In this document: in pieces, positions 16,601 through 25,404 of the stretch
Position numbering within the stretch: position 1 is the stretch's first letter
How the letters are laid out: every line of letters begins with the position of its first letter
DNA from: Deltaproteobacteria bacterium
GTDB taxonomy: Bacteria; Myxococcota_A; UBA9160; SMWR01
DNA length: 57,604 nt
Assembly (NCBI GenBank): GCA_019310965.1
Contig: JAFDDG010000013.1
Span: 1 to 57,604, forward strand
Direction: 5' to 3'
Made by a program: the position numbers and the translations under genes
The notes under the pieces: generated by a model
What the model was told of the DNA's origin: nothing
What the model saw: the letters and a program-made list of their open reading frames with translations, nothing else
The model's database searches: none

Positions 16601-16822
16601 CTGCTGGCGGAGCTCGGGCCGGGTGACTTCTTTGGCGAGATCGCGCTCTTCGAAGGCGTGGCCCGCACGGCCAACGCCGTGACCCGCACCCGGGTGCGTC
16701 TGCTGGGGCTCGGACGGCGCGACTTGATCCGCCTGCTCGAGGAGCTGCCGGGCATCGCCATCTCTCTGCTGGAGACCCAATCTCGGCGCGTGCGAGAGCT
16801 CACTGACCGCTTGATGGTCTAG
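13670..16822 (+). CDS. Npt-like transporter fused to HEAT repeats and a cNMP-binding domain
   Basis: A 1050-residue three-part protein. Residues about 15-430 form a polytopic transporter of the Npt/MFS type, related in layout to the gene at 6992. About 440-910 is a long series of helical repeats rich in Ala, Leu, Glu and Arg, as in HEAT repeats. About 915-1050 is a cyclic-nucleotide-binding domain (LPLFERLTTRQLMDLSAVVQ, then FFGEIALFEGVARTANAV), which keeps the Arg that normally contacts the cyclic phosphate. Transport may therefore be gated by cAMP or cGMP. The GTG at 13670 is the first in-frame start; GTG 13676 or ATG 13682 are alternatives. It diverges from the dikinase gene across 53 bases. 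Confidence 0.7.
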   Translation: MSVRMLRKLGIEAGEGRIFVWSAVVLLLLGWSDATVQNVSEVLFNKRLDVVYLPLAYLASSLAMVATLVLFGRIADRSDRLQLLSRTLAVLGLALLPLWLLARAEVRAVYPLLVLASGQVTSLSLLAFFTAMGELLHARQAKRLFVLMMTGVTVGTILGNRASGPLGAWLGIEAVLPLSAAALCLGALVALPLRRLRPRFDRGPALRAAGRESAEQDRAEAGSFAVLWRKSLFFRLMFVVVLCSGMLGPMLYFQFQFVATHATAEGSGGAQELLAFYGEVKSWMYTGVLFVQLGVVRPLYRRFGVPLSAAFSPVIYLLGFLGLSVRLSLPVGVGAMAGTKLQGKAIYDPAVRVLYNLFPGDARARASALLDGPAKRGGGAIGNLIAMAATSLGSAHWVGYVAIPIALVWLLTAQLLWRRYPRLLLEASAGRSDHGSAVEDRELLDRATVRALVPEMCSADLAGARVAVDLVSEAEPEFAIDALAEAIGQAPAATRPLAVAALDRLLERAISDPRQSPAAARHLEQVLLQAGDLSDRDRADLVQAYARLLSGTSAVPLLERELGHPAPAVQLAARAALARCGVAVAGELDAALAEALHGGDAPARRTAREELRSLLLCERADPRWGARMALLTEAFAEPEGREEVAEALAEVAARHGEAASSAWEALEQARDAPDPTLRMSLLRFAGHAGLREQTSWLIEHLGSERGAWVAAAREGLLALGPLSSNALLRELAYGKRSKREGILSVMRELDLHPEALRALYEAELDAVERDLARLVALEERPAFSLLRRHLCERVREEQHTALLFLAAIRREDRIAELGERLRELSGRRHQHAIVVEALDAVLAEDDKRRLMQLIEEPEVEAVAQAVIWRLDVPDVEEAVRELLEDPEELTRRITSGLALAAGFDVPQDAAVDAVEVVKHLAALPLFERLTTRQLMDLSAVVQEHGFAAGATVVSKGDADDCLYLVVEGVVHITRGDTLLAELGPGDFFGEIALFEGVARTANAVTRTRVRLLGLGRRDLIRLLEELPGIAISLLETQSRRVRELTDRLMV

Positions 16823-16882
16823 AGGCCCTCTCACGCACCCACTGTCGAGGTCGCCGTACTCCGGCCGGGTCTGCGAGGCGTT

Positions 16883-18016
16883 TCAGTCTGGCCGTTCTGC
16901 CAGCGACCGATAGCAGTCGAGATAGGCGTCGATCTGGCCGGCGAGGCTGAACTCACGTGCCACGGTTTGCCGGGCGGCCTGACCCAGGCGCTCGGCGAGT
17001 GACGCATCGCTGAGAATTTCGCAGCAGCGCTCTGCCATCGCCTCCGGATCGTCGACGGGCACGAGAAAGCCGTTCTCTCCGTTGCGCAGGATCTCGGGGT
17101 GACCGCCCACCGGCGTCGCTACCACCGGCGTGCCCTCGCGCAGCGCCTCCAGGATTGCGTAGGGAAGGCCCTCGTAGGCGGAGGGGACCAGCGCCACCCG
17201 AGCCGCGCGGTAATGTGCGGGAAGTGCTGCGGCAGGTTGAGGGCCCAGGTATTCGACCGCTTCGGCGACGCCCAGGCGTTGGAAGAGCGCGTGAAGCTCC
17301 GGCGCAGCCTCGCGGTCGAAGCCCGCGATGCGCAGGCGTGCCTCGGGATGGCGGTTCCGCACGTGGGCCAGGACGAAGGGTAGGGTCAGGACGCGCTTGC
17401 GGTGCGTGGCCAAACCCGCATAGAAGAGTGCCACCGGCTCCGCCACCGCGTCGGTCGTTTGTGGCGGCGCTACACCGTTGTGGATCACGCGTGCCGCCGC
17501 TCCGCGTTCGGCTCCCAGAAGGTCGATGGCGGTCGCGCGGGCGACCGCGTTGACGGCGTCCGCCAGTGCCAGGCCGGCGGCGTCGACGCCGCGGTGGAGC
17601 GCACTCGCCATGCGCCGGGTCAGCGATGGCTCGCGGCCGAAGCGCTCGCCCGCGAGCGTGTACGGAGCCTCGGCTGCCGTCATGCGCCGGTTGTCGACGT
17701 GGAAGGTCGCAAGGATGCGTGCGCGGCGACCGGGCCAGCAGCGCAAGGCGATCAGCAGCGGCAGGGCTTCGCCGGATTGACAGTGCACCACGTCGCAGGT
17801 GGCGGCGCGGCGCGTCCATGCGAGCGTGCCGAAGAACCAGCCGAGGCGCGTCACGGCGATGCGGTGCACGCCGTCGACCGTCGGCCCGCGACCGCGGGTG
17901 ATCACGCTGGAGTCGACGCCTCGCGCCCGCAGGCCTGCGTGCAGTGCGGCGGCGAATTCGCCGACCCCACCGATGCGCTCGGGGGGGTAGTAGGGGACGA
18001 AGTGGATGACGCGCAG
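16883..18016 (-). CDS. GT4-family glycosyltransferase with an apparent CTG start
   Basis: A GT-B fold, family 4 glycosyltransferase, 377 residues if begun at CTG 18016. The usual N-terminal motif reads RVIHFVPYYPPERIGGVGEF only when translation starts there; the first GTG (17905) would lose 37 residues including that motif. No ATG, GTG or TTG exists in frame between CTG and the upstream in-frame stop at 18062-18064. GGAGG at 18025-18029 is spaced eight bases from the CTG. C-terminal features are VALFYAGLATHRKRV, the donor-site VPSAYEGLPYAILEALREG and TPVGGHPEILRNGENGFLV. It uses a nucleotide sugar in the cytoplasm, acceptor unknown. It follows the alkA-like gene by 45 bases. Confidence 0.85.
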   Translation of the reverse strand: MRVIHFVPYYPPERIGGVGEFAAALHAGLRARGVDSSVITRGRGPTVDGVHRIAVTRLGWFFGTLAWTRRAATCDVVHCQSGEALPLLIALRCWPGRRARILATFHVDNRRMTAAEAPYTLAGERFGREPSLTRRMASALHRGVDAAGLALADAVNAVARATAIDLLGAERGAAARVIHNGVAPPQTTDAVAEPVALFYAGLATHRKRVLTLPFVLAHVRNRHPEARLRIAGFDREAAPELHALFQRLGVAEAVEYLGPQPAAALPAHYRAARVALVPSAYEGLPYAILEALREGTPVVATPVGGHPEILRNGENGFLVPVDDPEAMAERCCEILSDASLAERLGQAARQTVAREFSLAGQIDAYLDCYRSLAERPD

Positions 18017-18024
18017 TGCTCGTT

Positions 18025-18029
18025 CCTCC
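18025..18029 (-). promoter_or_regulatory. Shine-Dalgarno site that fixes a CTG start
   Basis: The plus-strand CCTCC reads GGAGG on the minus strand and sits eight bases before the CTG at 18016-18014. It is the only good ribosome site near the N-terminus of the GT4 gene. Confidence 0.6.
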
Positions 18030-18061
18030 GCGGCTGCAACCTGCCGTCGGCGCGGAACGTA

Positions 18062-19033
18062 TCAGTTTGGCGCACTCCAGAGCAGCAGGGCGGCGTAGGC
18101 GCGCCACGGCCGCCAGCACTCGGCCAGCATCTCCGCCCGCTCTGCAGAGACCGGCCCGTCGCCCCGGCCGAGGGCGCGGCGGATGCCGAGATCGCCCGCC
18201 GGGAATGCGTCGGGCTCCCCGAGCGCGCGCATGACGATCATCTCCGCGGTCCAGGGACCGATGCCGGGCAGCGCGCGGAGGGCTGCCCGCTCTGCGTCGG
18301 GGTTGGCGCAGGGCGCCAGCTGCACGTCGCCCCGGACTGAGGCCCGGGCCAGCGCGCGGATGGCGCCGGCGCGCGCCTCGGGGATGCGCAGTGCCGCCGC
18401 ATCGGCGTCGACGAGGCCCTGTGGCGGCGGGAAGAGCCAGCCCACGGCTGCGTCGGGCACGCGCAGGGGCTTGCCGTAGGTTTCGACCAGCCGTCCGGCC
18501 AGCTTTGTCGCGGCGGCCACGCTCACCTGCTGACCGAGCACCACGCGCACTGCCAGCTCGAAGCCATCGAAGCAGCCGGGTACACGCAGACCCGATGTCC
18601 CGGCGAGTCGGCGCGCCAGGCGCGGGTCGCGCCCGAGCTCAGCGGTGATGGCGTGCGGATCGGCTCCGAGATCGAAGCTGGAGCGCAGTCGTTCCGCCAC
18701 GTCGATCAGCGGAACGTCGCCGGCGATGCGCACTCGTGCCAACAGCTGGGACGCGCTCGAATCGTGGCGGACTTCGGCATGGCCGTGCACGTCGCCCAGG
18801 CGCAGGCTGCGGCAGTAGACGCCTTCGGCGACGGACTCGACTCCCGGGATGGCGCGCGGCGCGAGGAATTGCAGCAGCGCCTCCCAGTCGAGGGGTGCGC
18901 GGTAGGGGAGACGCAATTCGATCTCGGAGGCTGCAGCGTTTCGCGGTGGCGGTCCACGCCGACCGCGCAGCTCTCTGGGGCGGCGCGCCGAGATGTGTGA
19001 GGAAGAGCCGGCGCAGGTGCCGAGGCCCGACAC
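18062..19033 (-). CDS. AlkA-type DNA-3-methyladenine glycosylase part of a split Ada-AlkA gene
   Basis: This frame, 323 residues as open, holds an intact AlkA-like glycosylase: the AlkA N-terminal fold (SEIELRLPYRAPLDW onward), DGFELAVRVVLGQQVSVAAA, and the HhH-GPD active site LPGIGPWTAEMIVMRAL followed by FPAGDLGIRRAL with the catalytic Asp. It would remove alkylated bases. Homologues are usually the C-terminal half of one protein that begins with an Ada domain and an AraC helix-turn-helix; here those lie in another frame upstream (18639-19364). The first 25 residues of this frame look unnatural until RRPRELRGRRG. It may be translated from an internal start, or the whole may be a pseudogene. 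Confidence 0.7.
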   Translation of the reverse strand: MSGLGTCAGSSSHISARRPRELRGRRGPPPRNAAASEIELRLPYRAPLDWEALLQFLAPRAIPGVESVAEGVYCRSLRLGDVHGHAEVRHDSSASQLLARVRIAGDVPLIDVAERLRSSFDLGADPHAITAELGRDPRLARRLAGTSGLRVPGCFDGFELAVRVVLGQQVSVAAATKLAGRLVETYGKPLRVPDAAVGWLFPPPQGLVDADAAALRIPEARAGAIRALARASVRGDVQLAPCANPDAERAALRALPGIGPWTAEMIVMRALGEPDAFPAGDLGIRRALGRGDGPVSAERAEMLAECWRPWRAYAALLLWSAPN

Positions 19034-19364
19034 CGAGGCGCTCGGCCAGCTCGGGCACGCCCGCGGCGTCGAGCGCGCCCGCCTCGATGAGCCGCAGCGC
19101 CCGGGACACGGTGGCGGACGTGCCGAGCCATGCCGGGGTGCCCGGTGCGGCTTCGGGGCGGCAGCGCAGGCAGGGCCGGAAGCCGGCCGCCTGGGCGGCT
19201 GCGGCGCAGGGCACGAAGATGCAGTTCTCCCGTTTCGGCGTGGGGGCGGGGCAGATCGGCCGGCAGTAGATCCCGGTCGAGCATACGGCCGTGAAGAAGC
19301 GTCCGTCGAAGCGCGCGTCGCGCGTGCGCAGGGCCCGATAGCAGACGTCGGGTTCGAGGTGCAC
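18639..19364 (-). pseudogene. Frame-broken Ada methylphosphotriester domain plus AraC HTH
   Basis: The frame starts at GTG 19364 and encodes the Ada N-terminal zinc domain with all four cysteines (STGIYCRPICPAP and FRPCLRC), then the first half of an AraC helix-turn-helix (VPELAERLGVGPRHLRRLFL). At about 18980-19000 the homology stops after THLGA, and the continuation, PRELRGRRG, appears in the next frame. About 40 codons of the usual HTH (the second helix pair) are absent, so a deletion that also shifted the frame explains the break. The rest of this frame to 18639 is out-of-frame AlkA sequence. The DNA-binding half is thus probably lost. Confidence 0.7.
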
Positions 19365-19426
19365 CGCCCCAGGCTAGCCGGGTTGCGCCGGGAAAGTAGC
19401 CAGAATCGGACTTGTGCGTCTCCGGC

Positions 19427-20854
19427 TCAGTCGGCCGTCAGCACTCGGATCAGGTTGGTGCTGCCGGTGCGTCGACTGACGCCGGCCGTTGCCACGACGA
19501 CGTCTCCTGGGCGCACGTAGCCGAGCTCGCGTCCGCGCTGGATGCCGAAGCGCAGCATCGCGTCGTCGTTGCGCTCACCGTCGTACAGGATTGCGGTGAC
19601 GCCCCAGTTGAGCGCCAGGCGCCGCACCACGCGCTCCGACACGCTGATCGAGAGGATCGGGCAGCGTGGCCGGTACTTGGAGATGGCTCGGGAGGTGAAT
19701 CCGCTCTCGGTGAGGGTCAGGATCGCGGCGGCCTCGAGATGGTTGGCCATGGTGATCGACGCCTGGCTCACCGCCTCGGTCACAACGTGGGTCGGCTCGG
19801 AGCGGATCTGTTGCAGGTGCCCGTACTCCCGCAGCGATCCCTCGGCTTCCGTCGCGATGGCCGCCATGGTGCGGACCGCCTCGACGGGGTACATGCCGAC
19901 GGCGGTCTCGCCGGAGAGCATGACGGCTGACGTACCGTCGAGGATCGCGTTCGCGACATCGGTCACCTCGGCGCGGGTTGGAATGGGCTGGCGCTCCATC
20001 GAGTCGAGCATCTGCGTGGCCGTGATCACCGGCTTGCCGTCGCCGACGGTGGCGCGGATGATCTGCTTCTGGACCAGCGGCACTTGCTGCAGCGGCAGAT
20101 CCACGCCCAGGTCGCCGCGCGCCACCATGGTGCCGTTGGCGGCGCTGACGATCTCACTGAGGTTCTCCACCGCGTCCTTGTTCTCGATCTTGGCAATCAC
20201 GGGGATCTCGGCGCCGTGGTCCGAGAGCAGTTTGCGGATTCCCTCTACGTCGCGAGCCGTGCGCACGAACGAAGCGGCGATGTAATCGATGTCGTGATCC
20301 ACGGCGAACAAGAGGTCCTCGCGGTCCTCGACGCTCATCGGTCCGAAGTCGAGGCTGGTGCCGGGCAGGTTCACGCCGCGCCGGTCGCGCAGGTTGCCGC
20401 CGCGTAGGACCTCGCACTCGATGCGGTCCTCGACCAGTCGTTTCACGCGCAGCTCGATCACGCCGTCGTCCACCAGAATGGAGGAGCCCTCGTGGATCTG
20501 GTCCACCAGGGTGGGTCGCGAAATCGCCACGCCGCTGGCGTCCCCGGGCCGGTCGTCCACGTAGAGGCTGAAGTCCTGGCCGGTGGTGAGCGTCGCGGTG
20601 CCGCCCTGCACGCGCCCGGTGCGAATCTCGACCCCCTTCGTGTCGAGCATGATGGCGACATTGGCGCCGGTCTCCGCCGAGGCTTGGCGGATCGCCTCGA
20701 GGCGCTTGCGATGCTCTTCGTGGCTGCCGTGTGAGAAATTCAGGCGTGCCACGTTGACTCCGGCGCGGATCATCGCCTTCAGCGTCTCGGTCGAGTCGCA
20801 GGAGGGACCGATCGTGGCGACCAACTTGGTCTTGCGCGGTCTCGTGTTCGACAT
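19427..20854 (-). CDS. pyk: Pyruvate kinase
   Basis: A 475-residue glycolytic enzyme that makes pyruvate and ATP from phosphoenolpyruvate and ADP. Visible family motifs are RKTKLVATIGPSCDS at the N-terminus, NVARLNFSHGSHEEH, MLDTKGVEIRTG, VIAKIENKDAVENL with the catalytic Lys, MVARGDLGVDLP and TRAEVTDVANAILDGTSAVM. A C-terminal allosteric domain is present (about 350-475). I choose the ATG at 20854; the longer frame to 21016 overlaps the upstream gene and adds a non-homologous N-terminus. Only one base separates it from the stop of the CDF transporter gene, so the two are co-transcribed. Confidence 0.95.
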   Translation of the reverse strand: MSNTRPRKTKLVATIGPSCDSTETLKAMIRAGVNVARLNFSHGSHEEHRKRLEAIRQASAETGANVAIMLDTKGVEIRTGRVQGGTATLTTGQDFSLYVDDRPGDASGVAISRPTLVDQIHEGSSILVDDGVIELRVKRLVEDRIECEVLRGGNLRDRRGVNLPGTSLDFGPMSVEDREDLLFAVDHDIDYIAASFVRTARDVEGIRKLLSDHGAEIPVIAKIENKDAVENLSEIVSAANGTMVARGDLGVDLPLQQVPLVQKQIIRATVGDGKPVITATQMLDSMERQPIPTRAEVTDVANAILDGTSAVMLSGETAVGMYPVEAVRTMAAIATEAEGSLREYGHLQQIRSEPTHVVTEAVSQASITMANHLEAAAILTLTESGFTSRAISKYRPRCPILSISVSERVVRRLALNWGVTAILYDGERNDDAMLRFGIQRGRELGYVRPGDVVVATAGVSRRTGSTNLIRVLTAD

Positions 20855-20855
20855 G

Positions 20856-21794
20856 CTAGGTGCCACCAGCCCCCGATCCAGTGAAACAAACGCCTCCGGG
20901 CTCTTCGAAATCTTCGGTCTCGATCTGGAGGGTCGAATGCTCGATCGCGAAGCGATCGTGCAATAGGTCTGCGAGTTCCTGGAGCAGGCTGGCGCCGTCG
21001 CCGCCGCGCTCCGCAAGCACGTGACCGGAGAGCGCCACCCGCCCGCTGCTGATGGTCCAGACGTGGAGATCGTGCACGGCCGAAACGCCGGTCACCTCGC
21101 GGATCGCGTCCTCCACGCTGCACACGTCCACGTGGGCCGGAGCCCATTCCATCAACACCGCAACCGCCTCGCGCAGCAGTGCCCAGGCCGCGTGAACGAT
21201 CAGGGCGGCGATCAGCAGCGACGCGGCAGGGTCTGCCCAGGTCCAACCGAAGGCCCAGATCAGCGTAGCGGCGGCGATGGCGCCGACGCTGCCCAGCGCG
21301 TCCGACAGCACGTGCAACCAGGCGCCGCGTACGTTCAGGTTGTCGCGGCTGCCGGCGTGCAGGATCCACAGTGCCACCAGGTTGACCGCGAGACCGCCCA
21401 CGGCGATGCCCAGCATCGGGCCGCCCAGGATCTCGCGCTCTGCGCCGAGGCGCTCGATCGCCTCGCGGAACACGATGACGGCCACCCCCACGAGCAGCAG
21501 CCCATTGGCCAGGGCGGCCAGCACTTCCGTGCGATGGTGGCCGTAGGTCTGCTGAGTGCTGGATGGGCGGCGAGCCAACCGGAAGGCCAGCAGGGAGAGC
21601 GTGAGGGCGAGGCTGTCGGACAACATGTGCCCGGCGTCGGCCAGCAGCGCCAGCGAGCCCGTCCACCAGCCGCCGATCGCCTCGGCCGCCATGTAGCCAA
21701 CGGCGAGCAGCAGCGCCCAGCGCAGGCGCTGCTCGTTGGCCTGATCGGCACCGTGATGATGGCCGCCCATGCGCACAGCATGGAGCTTCACCAT
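20856..21794 (-). CDS. CDF-family cation efflux protein (CzcD/ZitB-like)
   Basis: A 312-residue inner-membrane proton/metal antiporter, probably for zinc or a related divalent ion. It has six hydrophobic segments. The metal site residues are in helix II (ADAGHMLSDS) and helix V (HVLSDALGS). A His-rich N-terminus (MGGHHHGAD) and a cytoplasmic C-terminal domain with VSAVHDLHVWTISSG match the CzcD/ZitB group. The start may be the ATG at 21770 (MGGHHHG) rather than the one at 21794. It precedes pyk in the same operon, and I see no metal-responsive operator. Confidence 0.9.
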   Translation of the reverse strand: MVKLHAVRMGGHHHGADQANEQRLRWALLLAVGYMAAEAIGGWWTGSLALLADAGHMLSDSLALTLSLLAFRLARRPSSTQQTYGHHRTEVLAALANGLLLVGVAVIVFREAIERLGAEREILGGPMLGIAVGGLAVNLVALWILHAGSRDNLNVRGAWLHVLSDALGSVGAIAAATLIWAFGWTWADPAASLLIAALIVHAAWALLREAVAVLMEWAPAHVDVCSVEDAIREVTGVSAVHDLHVWTISSGRVALSGHVLAERGGDGASLLQELADLLHDRFAIEHSTLQIETEDFEEPGGVCFTGSGAGGT

Positions 21795-21825
21795 GGGGGT
21801 CGCCAGCGTTCCGCCCCGCAGCGAG

Positions 21826-22301
21826 CTAACGGCCCACGACGAACGTCAGGCTCTTTGTGAAGCGCAGCCCGTCGCCGCGGAACTCGACTTCATAGGCATA
21901 GACGCCGGGCTCCGCCGCGCTCGGCAGCGTGATCTCGGAGTCGACCACCCAGCGACCGGGTTTGATCTCGTAGGCTTCCGTCCGCTCCTGCACGATCGGG
22001 TCGCCGCGGAAACGAATGCGCGTCACCAGGCGACCGGTCACCACTGCCGTCGGACGCACCGGGCACAGTACGTAGACCATGCGGTGGTTGAAACGGCTAC
22101 CGGCCTTGAGCTGGGGCGGGATCAGCTCGTTGGTTTCGAGCTCGAAGAAGGGGAGTTTGCTCCCGTCGCATGCGTACTCGTCCCAGACGATCTCCGGGAA
22201 GGTCTCGATGCGTTCGCCCGGATCGCGAAACGACCGCTGCAGGCTCCAGCGCAGGTTTGCGCAACCCGAGAGGGCGAGGGTCAGGCTCAGCGCCGCGGCG
22301 A

Positions 22302-22320
<19 letters not shown>
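21826..22320 (-). CDS. Small lipoprotein of unknown function
   Basis: A 164-residue lipoprotein. Starting at TTG 22320, the N-terminus is hydrophobic and ends in the lipobox LSGC (Cys19), so it is lipidated after export. The TTG follows GGAAGGAG (22328-22335) by seven bases. The mature part is beta-rich: [19 protein letters not shown], then [17 protein letters not shown] and a [20 protein letters not shown] end. The two Cys may form a disulfide. I do not recognise the family. Its start lies inside the last codons of the Ser/Thr kinase gene (19-base overlap), so it is translated together with the kinase and may work with that kinase's periplasmic tail. Confidence 0.7.
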
Positions 22321-23597
<1,277 letters not shown>

Positions 23598-23656
23598 GCC
23601 TCACCCCTCCCACCGAGTCGCGGTGGGTCGCGTACCCCCTCGCTATCGGCTTTCCC

Positions 23657-23665
23657 GGGGGGGGG
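23657..23665. repeat. Run of nine G residues between divergent genes
   Basis: A G9 tract lies 60 bases before the Ser/Thr kinase start and 75 bases before the CvpA-like start. Tracts of this length can slip during replication and alter promoter spacing, but nothing else here shows that it does. Confidence 0.4.
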
Positions 23666-23739
23666 CTTGAAGTGCGGGGACGGCGTCCAGGGACGGGCGG
23701 CGCTACAGGGCTCCCTGCGATCGGCCGATTTCCCTCGCC

Positions 23740-24684
23740 ATGTGGCTCGACATCGTCGCGTTGGTGGTTCTGGCTCTCTTCGCCGGCGTTGGTGCACTGC
23801 GAGGGGGGCTGGCCAGCGGGCTGGCCCTGGCCAGCCTGGGCGTGGCCTACGCAGCTGCGATCACTGCCGCGCCGCGCTTCGCACCGCTCGCCGCGGAGCT
23901 GACGGGCGTATCCGAGTGGCTCGGCATGGCGTTGGCCGGAAGCGTTGCGTTTCTCGCGGCCTTCCTGGTGATGAGCCTCGTGGCGAAGTTGCTGCGGCGC
24001 GCGACGGCGCCAGCGGAGGGAGAGGGCCGCAGCGCGCGGGACCGGTTCCTGGGCGGCGTATTTGGCGCCGTACGCGGCAGCCTGATCGTGTTGCTGCTCT
24101 CATATCTCGCGATCTGGGTCGATGCGCTGCGCACCACCGGCACCGCGCCGGAGCTTCCCGAGCTCGGCTCGTCGGCCGCGGCCAGCGTGACGGAATCGCT
24201 GGTGGAGGCGGGTGTCGAGGCCATGACCGACGACACCGCGGGCGGTCGCGTTCTCGCGCACATCGCCGCTCGCCCAGGGCAATCGATCGCGGGCCTCCAG
24301 AGTCTGTTCGAGCACCCGGTCATCCATGAGCTGCGCAGTGACGAGCTTTTCTGGTCCTACGTCGAGCACGGCGAAGTCGATGCGGCGCTCGAGCGGCGAG
24401 GCGCCGTCGCGTTGGTCTACGACGCGGACGTGCGCCGCCAGCTCGGCGAGCTGGGATTGATCGACGAGGCGGCGGTTTCCGATTCGGCTGTGTTTCGCGC
24501 CGCCGCGGTGGACGTATTGCGCCAGGTCGGTCCGCGCCTTCGCGGTCTCAGGGAAGATCCGGAGCTGCAGGCACTGATGCGCGATCCCGAGGTCGTGGCG
24601 GCGGTGCAGAGCGGCAATCACATCGCCCTGATGGGTCACCCGGGCTTCCGCGCGGTGGTGGCCAAGGTCATGGAAGGCGAGTAG
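23740..24684 (+). CDS. CvpA-family membrane protein with a long C-terminal domain
   Basis: A 314-residue protein. The first 125 residues carry four membrane helices and the CvpA pattern: DIVALVVLALFAGVGALRGG, an amphipathic loop, then DRFLGGVFGAVRGSLIVLLL. CvpA proteins affect colicin V export, biofilm and envelope integrity in other bacteria. The remaining 190 residues are soluble and helical (repeated acidic segments and DPELQALMRDPEVVAAVQSG), longer than in E. coli CvpA. The ATG at 23740 has no obvious ribosome site. It diverges from the Ser/Thr kinase gene across 142 bases. Confidence 0.75.
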   Translation: MWLDIVALVVLALFAGVGALRGGLASGLALASLGVAYAAAITAAPRFAPLAAELTGVSEWLGMALAGSVAFLAAFLVMSLVAKLLRRATAPAEGEGRSARDRFLGGVFGAVRGSLIVLLLSYLAIWVDALRTTGTAPELPELGSSAAASVTESLVEAGVEAMTDDTAGGRVLAHIAARPGQSIAGLQSLFEHPVIHELRSDELFWSYVEHGEVDAALERRGAVALVYDADVRRQLGELGLIDEAAVSDSAVFRAAAVDVLRQVGPRLRGLREDPELQALMRDPEVVAAVQSGNHIALMGHPGFRAVVAKVMEGE

Positions 24685-24698
24685 CGGCGAGCGCCGCT
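24683..24698 (+). terminator. Hairpin overlapping the cvpA-like stop codon
   Basis: AGCGGC (24683-24688) pairs with GCCGCT (24693-24698) around a four-base loop, beginning within the TAG stop. There is no real T-run after it. It lies in the short gap between convergent genes and could serve either direction. Confidence 0.3.
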
Positions 24699-24714
24699 TG
24701 TCGCCCCGTGCGGA

Positions 24715-25404
24715 TCACTTGATGCGCGCGATGGGTTCCGCCGGCAGCGGGTCTTCCGCCGCGGACGGGTCGCCATTGTCTGGTGCGACCATGCCGGCCG
24801 ACATGATCAGCTTGAAGGCGTCTTCGACGGTCAGGTCTGCCTCGATGACCTCGTCTTCGGGGACCAGCAGGTAGAAGCCCGAGGTCGGGTTCGGCGTGGT
24901 GGGCAGGAAGCAGTTGATCATCCGCTTCTCCGTCGCGTCCTGCACGACGCCCTGGGCGACTCCGGTGGTGAAGGCCAGCGCGTAGATGCCCTTGCGTGGG
25001 TACTCGATCATGACGACGCGGTTGAACTGAGTGCGGCGTCCGGCGCTGAAGATGGCTTCCATCAGCTGCTTCACGCCGGAGTAGATGCTGCGCGCAATGG
25101 GCACCCGGCTCAGCAGGCGCTCCCACGCCTTCACGAACTCCGGCCCGAGCAGGTGTCGTGCCAGCACGCCCAGCAGGATGATCACGCAGAACGTGAAGAG
25201 CATGCCGAGGATTGGCAGCTGGATCGGCTCGGTGGCGCCGGGGACCAGCAGCTTCAGCACGTGCGGCAGGATCAGGTTGTCGAGCCAGACGACGATCGAG
25301 GCGATGGCCCAGATCGTGATTCCGATCGGAGCGAAGAAGACGACGCCGGCGACGAAGTAACGCCGGATTGTTTCACGGAACCAATGGCCGAAGCGACGGA
25401 TCAT
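24715..25404 (-). CDS. DUF502-family membrane protein
   Basis: A 229-residue protein of the DUF502 family, unknown in function. Two membrane helices lie at about 17-40 (YFVAGVVFFAPIGITIWAIA) and 65-88 (LGMLFTFCVIILLGVLARHL). The family motif RVPIARSIYSGVKQL follows at about 107-121, then a soluble beta-rich domain with CFLPTTPNPTSGFYLLVP. Residues after 205 are low-complexity. The gene appears monocistronic, 258 bases downstream of the sulfotransferase gene, and convergent with the cvpA-like gene. The ATG at 25404 is kept because MIRRFGHWFRETIRRYF matches the family N-terminus. Confidence 0.85.
   Translation of the reverse strand: MIRRFGHWFRETIRRYFVAGVVFFAPIGITIWAIASIVVWLDNLILPHVLKLLVPGATEPIQLPILGMLFTFCVIILLGVLARHLLGPEFVKAWERLLSRVPIARSIYSGVKQLMEAIFSAGRRTQFNRVVMIEYPRKGIYALAFTTGVAQGVVQDATEKRMINCFLPTTPNPTSGFYLLVPEDEVIEADLTVEDAFKLIMSAGMVAPDNGDPSAAEDPLPAEPIARIK

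Noticed and set aside
13877-16834. A 985-codon open frame on the minus strand
   Set aside because: It lies wholly opposite the transporter/HEAT/cNMP gene, its translation is low-complexity (Gln, Arg, His, Ala) and has no domain. It stays open because of codon bias in the real gene.
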